Positions 60,450 through 64,000 of a stretch of DNA of 64,000 nt are shown here, piece after piece. Below the pieces are notes generated by a model, which was given only the letters and a program-made list of their open reading frames with translations, did no database searches and was not told where the DNA came from. This DNA is from CADEEN01 sp963740395 (lineage in GTDB: Bacteria; Pseudomonadota; Gammaproteobacteria; Burkholderiales; Burkholderiaceae_C): NCBI GenBank assembly GCA_963740395.1, contig CAVUEP010000015.1, positions 1-64,000 of the forward strand. Reading direction: 5' to 3'. Made by a program: the position numbers and the translations under genes. The stretch's first letter is position 1, and every line of letters starts with the position of its first letter.

Positions 60450-60638
60450 CTAGGGGCGCCACACCGCCAACAGGATCAAGCCTGCGGCCACGCTGATCAG
60501 TCCGATGAAGCGAATCTGGCCGTCGCTCAACTGGATCGCGCGCTCGAACACCTGGCGCCATGACGCCGGACTCAGGAACGGCAACAAGCCTTCGATCACG
60601 AGCATCAACGCCAGCGCGCCGATCAGCAGGTCGCCCAT
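60450..60638 (-). CDS. DUF2065 family small membrane protein (YjeT-like)
   Basis: A 62-residue protein with two hydrophobic helices (LLIGALALMLVIEGLLPFL and FIGLISVAAGLILLAVWRP) and the family pattern EGLLPFLSPASWRQ, the DUF2065/YjeT group found next to hflC. Function unknown; a link to HflKC is suggested only by conserved position. The start at 60638 (MGDLLIGALAL) is chosen; the upstream extension is Arg-rich noise. It begins 16 bp after the hflC stop. Confidence 0.88.
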   Translation of the reverse strand: MGDLLIGALALMLVIEGLLPFLSPASWRQVFERAIQLSDGQIRFIGLISVAAGLILLAVWRP

Positions 60639-60654
60639 GATCGCAGTCGAGTTC

Positions 60655-61548
60655 CTATTTCTTCGCGGGTGCAGGCGCCGGCGCGCCACCGCCGCGCATG
60701 GCGCGGAAGAAGTCGCTGCTGGGGTCGATCACCATCATGTCGCTCTTGTTGCGAAAGCTGGACCGGTAGGCCTCCAGACTGCGGTAGAACTGGGCGAACT
60801 GGGCATCGCGGCCGAACGCGTCGGCGTACAACGCCGAGGCCTTGGCATCACCCTCGCCCTTGATCTTCTGCGCATCACGGTAGGCCTCGGCAATGATCAC
60901 CTCGCGCTGGCGGTCGGCGTCGGCACGGATCTTTTCCGACTCCGCGCTACCCTGCGACCGCAACTCATTGGCCACCTTCTTGCGCTCGGACTCCATGCGT
61001 CGATAGACCGAGTCGGTGATGTCGGCGACGAAGTCGACACGCTTGACGCGGACATCGACAATCTCGATGCCGAACGACTTGCTCTCGTCGATCAGGCGCT
61101 TGCGCACGTCGTTCATCACGTCCTCGCGCTCGGTCGCCAACATGCCGCTGACCGTGCGCCGCGTCACGACTTCGTTGAAGGTGGCCTGCACCACGGGCGC
61201 CAGACGGTTCTCCAGCGTGCGCTGGTCGACGCCGTTGTTGCGGATGTATTGCCGCGGCTCGGCAATCCGCCACTTGACCAGCCAGTCGATCACGAGGCTC
61301 TTCTTCTCGGCGGTGAAGATCGGGCGCGTATCGGGGCTGTCCAGGGTCTGGATGCGCTTGTCGAGAAAGACCACGTTCTGGAACGGTGGCGGCAGCTTGA
61401 CCTTCAGGCCCGGCTCGGTGATGACTTCCTTGATCTCGCCCAGGGCGTAGATCACGGCCACCTGGCGTTGGTCGACGATGAAGACGGTCGAGGCTGCCAG
61501 CATCAGGGCCAGGACCACGGTGACGGCGATGAGTCCGATTTTGTTCAT
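60655..61548 (-). CDS. hflC: HflC, FtsH-modulating SPFH protein
   Basis: An inner-membrane prohibitin-like protein, 297 residues, that forms the HflKC cage around the FtsH protease. It has one N-terminal membrane segment (IGLIAVTVVLALMLAASTVFIVD), an SPFH/band-7 domain, and a long helical region (SERKKVANELRSQGSAESEKIRADADRQREVIIAEAYRDAQKIKGEGDAKA) with the C-terminal GGGAPAPAPAKK tail. It is 15 bp after hflK. Confidence 0.97.
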   Translation of the reverse strand: MNKIGLIAVTVVLALMLAASTVFIVDQRQVAVIYALGEIKEVITEPGLKVKLPPPFQNVVFLDKRIQTLDSPDTRPIFTAEKKSLVIDWLVKWRIAEPRQYIRNNGVDQRTLENRLAPVVQATFNEVVTRRTVSGMLATEREDVMNDVRKRLIDESKSFGIEIVDVRVKRVDFVADITDSVYRRMESERKKVANELRSQGSAESEKIRADADRQREVIIAEAYRDAQKIKGEGDAKASALYADAFGRDAQFAQFYRSLEAYRSSFRNKSDMMVIDPSSDFFRAMRGGGAPAPAPAKK

Positions 61549-61563
61549 GTTGTTCTCCTGGGC

Positions 61564-62901
61564 TCAGCGGCTGTCACGTTCACGTGTGCGCGTACCGTCG
61601 CGCGACCGCACATCCACGCTCTGGGTACCCCCGCCCTCGACGGTTGCGGTCGGCGTGGGCACATTGCCAGCCGCTGCCGGCGCCGTCACGCCCGTCTGCT
61701 GCATCAGCTTGTCCAGCGGCAGGTACAGCAGGTTGGAGCCGTTGCGGCTGTCCACCATCACCTTGGTGACGTTGCTGTAGACCGCCTGCATGGTCTCGAG
61801 GTAGAGGCGGTCGCGCGTCACCGTGGGCGCCTTCTGGTACTCGGCCAGCACCGAGCGGAAGCGTTGTCCGTCACCATCGGCCTGGGCGATCACGCGCGAC
61901 TTGTAGCCGTCGGCCTCTTCCTTCAGACGCGCCGCGGCGCCCTGCGCCTTGGGGATCACGTCGGCCGCATAGGCCTGGCCCTCGTTCTTGAAGCGGTCCC
62001 GGTCGGCACTGGCCTTGACCGCGTCGTTGAAGGCCGCCTGCACCTGCTCGGGCACCTGCACATGCTGGACGTTGACGTTGGCCACCACGATGCCGGCATT
62101 CAGGCGATCGAGCTGGGCCTGGATCGACTTGACCAGGTCTGCGGCAATCGCATCACGCTGCTCGTACAGCACCTGGTCGACCTGGCTGCGCCCGACGATT
62201 TCGCGCACGGCCGACTCGCTGGCCTGCACCACCGCCTCATCCGGGTTCCGGTTTTCGAACAGGTAGGCCCGCGCGTCCTTGAGCCGATATTGCACCGTGA
62301 AGCGGATGTCGATGATGTTCTCATCCTGCGTCAGCATCGACGAGTCGCGCAGTCCGGTCACCTGGGCCACCGTGTTGCGGCCGACTTCGACCGAACGCAG
62401 CTGCGTCACCGCCACCGTCTCATGGGCCTGGAACGGGTAGGGCCAGCGAAACTGGATGCCGGCGTCCCGCGTCTGGGTGTAACGACCGAAGGACGTCACC
62501 ACGGCCTGCTGGCCTTCCTGCACGATGAACACGCCGCTCCCGGCCCACACCAGCACCGCCACGCCGACGATCAGACCGATACCAATGCCCGCGCTCTTCA
62601 TGTCGGGTTGGAAGTTGCCACCGCCGTCTCCGCCACCGCCACCGCCCACCAGACGCGGCTTGCCCGAGCCCTTGCCGCCGAACAGACCGCCCAGCTTCTT
62701 GTTGAAGTCGCGCCACAACTCGTCGAGATCGGGCGGGCCGTCATTGCGGTTGTTGTAGGTCAAACCATTGTCCGGGCCCGCCGCATGGCGACGGCGCGAC
62801 GGCCGCAACAGCGCGGCGAGCAACGCGCGCAGGGCGCGGCCCAACTCGGTCAGGCGCCATCCGAACGGGGCGGGGGCAGCGGGCTCAATGCGAAAGGTCA
62901 T
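61564..62901 (-). CDS. hflK: HflK, FtsH-modulating SPFH protein
   Basis: The partner of HflC, 445 residues. The HflK signature DGPPDLDELWRDFNKKLGGLFG is followed by a Gly-rich stretch, one membrane helix (GIGLIVGVAVLVWAGSGVFIV), the SPFH domain and a Pro/Thr/Gly-rich tail. Before the signature there is a 50-residue Ala/Arg/Leu-rich extension (ELGRALRALLAALLRPSRRRH) not usual in HflK. The ATG at 62901 overlaps the hflX stop as ATGA, which supports the long form. Confidence 0.95.
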   Translation of the reverse strand: MTFRIEPAAPAPFGWRLTELGRALRALLAALLRPSRRRHAAGPDNGLTYNNRNDGPPDLDELWRDFNKKLGGLFGGKGSGKPRLVGGGGGGDGGGNFQPDMKSAGIGIGLIVGVAVLVWAGSGVFIVQEGQQAVVTSFGRYTQTRDAGIQFRWPYPFQAHETVAVTQLRSVEVGRNTVAQVTGLRDSSMLTQDENIIDIRFTVQYRLKDARAYLFENRNPDEAVVQASESAVREIVGRSQVDQVLYEQRDAIAADLVKSIQAQLDRLNAGIVVANVNVQHVQVPEQVQAAFNDAVKASADRDRFKNEGQAYAADVIPKAQGAAARLKEEADGYKSRVIAQADGDGQRFRSVLAEYQKAPTVTRDRLYLETMQAVYSNVTKVMVDSRNGSNLLYLPLDKLMQQTGVTAPAAAGNVPTPTATVEGGGTQSVDVRSRDGTRTRERDSR

Positions 62902-64000
62902 GCTGGCTTGACTCGGTTAATGGATTCTTCGGCGGTTGGTGCGCTGCGGCCGCGGCATGCAAGGGCCGCTTGCGGCCGATATGGTGGCACAGCCTCAGGA
63001 TTCAAGGTGTCGCCGGCCACGTGCTCCGCGATCATCGCCCGCAGTACCTCCAGTCCGCGGCCGTCGCGTGCACTGACAAAGACGCGTGGCGTGCGCAGCC
63101 CCGGCGCGCGCTCGACCGCGTCACGCAATGCCCTGGGCGTTTGCGTGGGCGTCAACAGGTCGAGCTTGTTGTACACGAGGATCTGCACAATGCGGTCGGC
63201 GCCGATCTCGGCGAGCACGCGCTCCACCTCTTCGATCTGCTCGGCAGCCTGCGGGCTGGCCGCGTCGACCACGTGCAGCAGCAGATCGGCGTCTGCGGCC
63301 TCCTGCAAGGTCGCGCGAAAGGCATCGACCAGCTTGTGCGGCAGGTCGCGAATGAACCCGACGGTGTCGGACAACGACACCTGCCGCCCGGCCTCCTGCA
63401 GCCAAAGCGACCGCGTCGTGGTGTCCAGCGTTGCGAACAGCTGGTCGGCGGCGTAGGCGCGCGCCTTCACCAGCGCATTGAAGAGCGTCGACTTGCCGGC
63501 GTTGGTATAGCCGACCAGCGATATGCGAAAGGTGCCGCTGCGTTCGCGCGCGCGGCGTTGCGTCTGGTGCTGGCGCTTGACCTTGTCCAGCCTGGCCTTG
63601 ACGGTCTTGATGCGCTCACCAATCATGCGCCGGTCGAGCTCGATCTGAGCCTCACCCGGCCCGCCGCGAATGCCGATGCCGCCGGTCTGTCGCTCCAGGT
63701 GGCTCCAGCGACGCACCAGCCGCGTCGCCTGGTACTGCAGCCGCGCCAGCTCGACCTGCAGCTTGCCCTCGTGGCTCTGGGCCCGCGCAGCGAAGATGTC
63801 CAGGATCAGTGCCGTGCGATCGGCCACCGAAACGCCCAGGTGCTGCTCGAGGTTGCGCTGCTGCGCAGGCGAGAGCGCCTGGTCGAAGATCACGCCATGG
63901 GCCCGCTCGGCCAGCACCAGGGTCTTGATCTCGTCGGCCTTGCCCGAGCCAATGAACAGCGCCGCGTCCGGCGCCTTGCGCCGGGCAAGCACACGCGCCA
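62898..64000 (-). CDS. hflX: GTPase HflX (5' end outside window)
   Basis: A ribosome-associated GTPase that splits stalled 70S ribosomes. The frame is open to the right window edge, so the true start lies outside; about 367 residues are visible. The N-terminal HflX domain includes LFIGSGKADEIKTLV and GGIGIRGGPGEAQIELDRR. The G domain has G1 VGYTNAGKSTLFNAL, G3 DTVGFIRDLPH and G4 YNKLDLL. It precedes hflK and hflC with ATGA overlap. hfq, often upstream, is not visible. Confidence 0.96.
   Translation of the reverse strand, partial: ARVLARRKAPDAALFIGSGKADEIKTLVLAERAHGVIFDQALSPAQQRNLEQHLGVSVADRTALILDIFAARAQSHEGKLQVELARLQYQATRLVRRWSHLERQTGGIGIRGGPGEAQIELDRRMIGERIKTVKARLDKVKRQHQTQRRARERSGTFRISLVGYTNAGKSTLFNALVKARAYAADQLFATLDTTTRSLWLQEAGRQVSLSDTVGFIRDLPHKLVDAFRATLQEAADADLLLHVVDAASPQAAEQIEEVERVLAEIGADRIVQILVYNKLDLLTPTQTPRALRDAVERAPGLRTPRVFVSARDGRGLEVLRAMIAEHVAGDTLNPEAVPPYRPQAALACRGRSAPTAEESINRVKPA

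Overview
The window is a 64 kb, GC-rich, gene-dense piece of a bacterial chromosome. Gene order and protein flavour point to the betaproteobacterial order Burkholderiales. Evidence: priB lies between rpsF and rpsR; the complete rpsB-tsf-pyrH-frr-uppS-cdsA-dxr-rseP-bamA-skp-lpxD-fabZ-lpxA-lpxB-rnhB run is present; hflX-hflK-hflC-DUF2065-hisZ-purA are contiguous; RpoD has a Lys/Ala-rich N-terminus; and there is a Bug/TctCBA tricarboxylate transporter. A relative of the Rubrivivax/Leptothrix/Comamonadaceae group is my inference, and I cannot name the species. No phage, plasmid, transposase, CRISPR array or rRNA was found. Most of the window is core genome.

Layout. 1-8.6 kb: 3' part of mfd, serB, a frameshifted lytic transglycosylase and hrpA, which carries an in-frame palindromic insertion. 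8.6-13 kb: a VOC protein, argA, yggX, a Fur-box-preceded iron-binding protein, an H-NS-like protein and a TonB-like protein. 13-19.7 kb: dnaG, rpoD (strong sigma-70 promoter), a class III cyclase-FHA fusion and hemH. 19.7-22.7 kb: tctC-tctB-tctA. 22.8-27.2 kb: the heat-shock block hslR-like, grpE, dnaK, dnaJ with two sigma-32-type promoters. 27.2-31.4 kb: a radical SAM protein under a LexA-box, then dnaB and the rpsF-priB-rpsR-rplI operon, all on the minus strand. 31.5-35 kb: divergent ppsA and its regulator ppsR. 35-50.5 kb: one long minus-strand array for translation, isoprenoid, phospholipid, lipid A and outer-membrane biogenesis. 50.6-54.8 kb: amidase, D-amino-acid dehydrogenase and nnr on the plus strand. 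54.9-64 kb: rnr, tRNA-Leu(CAG), a phosphoribosyltransferase, purA, hisZ, DUF2065, hflC, hflK and the 3' part of hflX.

Five genes or gene halves are interrupted by exactly one extra base each (4310; about 51895, 52445, 53125 and 56522). Four of these lie within 4.7 kb. In every case deleting one base restores a conserved family sequence, so sequencing error is at least as likely as real decay.

The most interesting signals are: the LexA-box at the radical SAM (PA0069/spore-photolyase-like) gene; the palindromic element translated inside hrpA; the near-perfect Fur-like dyad before the iron-binding protein gene; the VRGF-to-VRVF change in BamA; the cyclase-FHA gene 6 bp behind rpoD; and a shared extended -10 plus start-region motif at the rpsF and rpsB promoters. 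I saw no obviously new multi-gene system.
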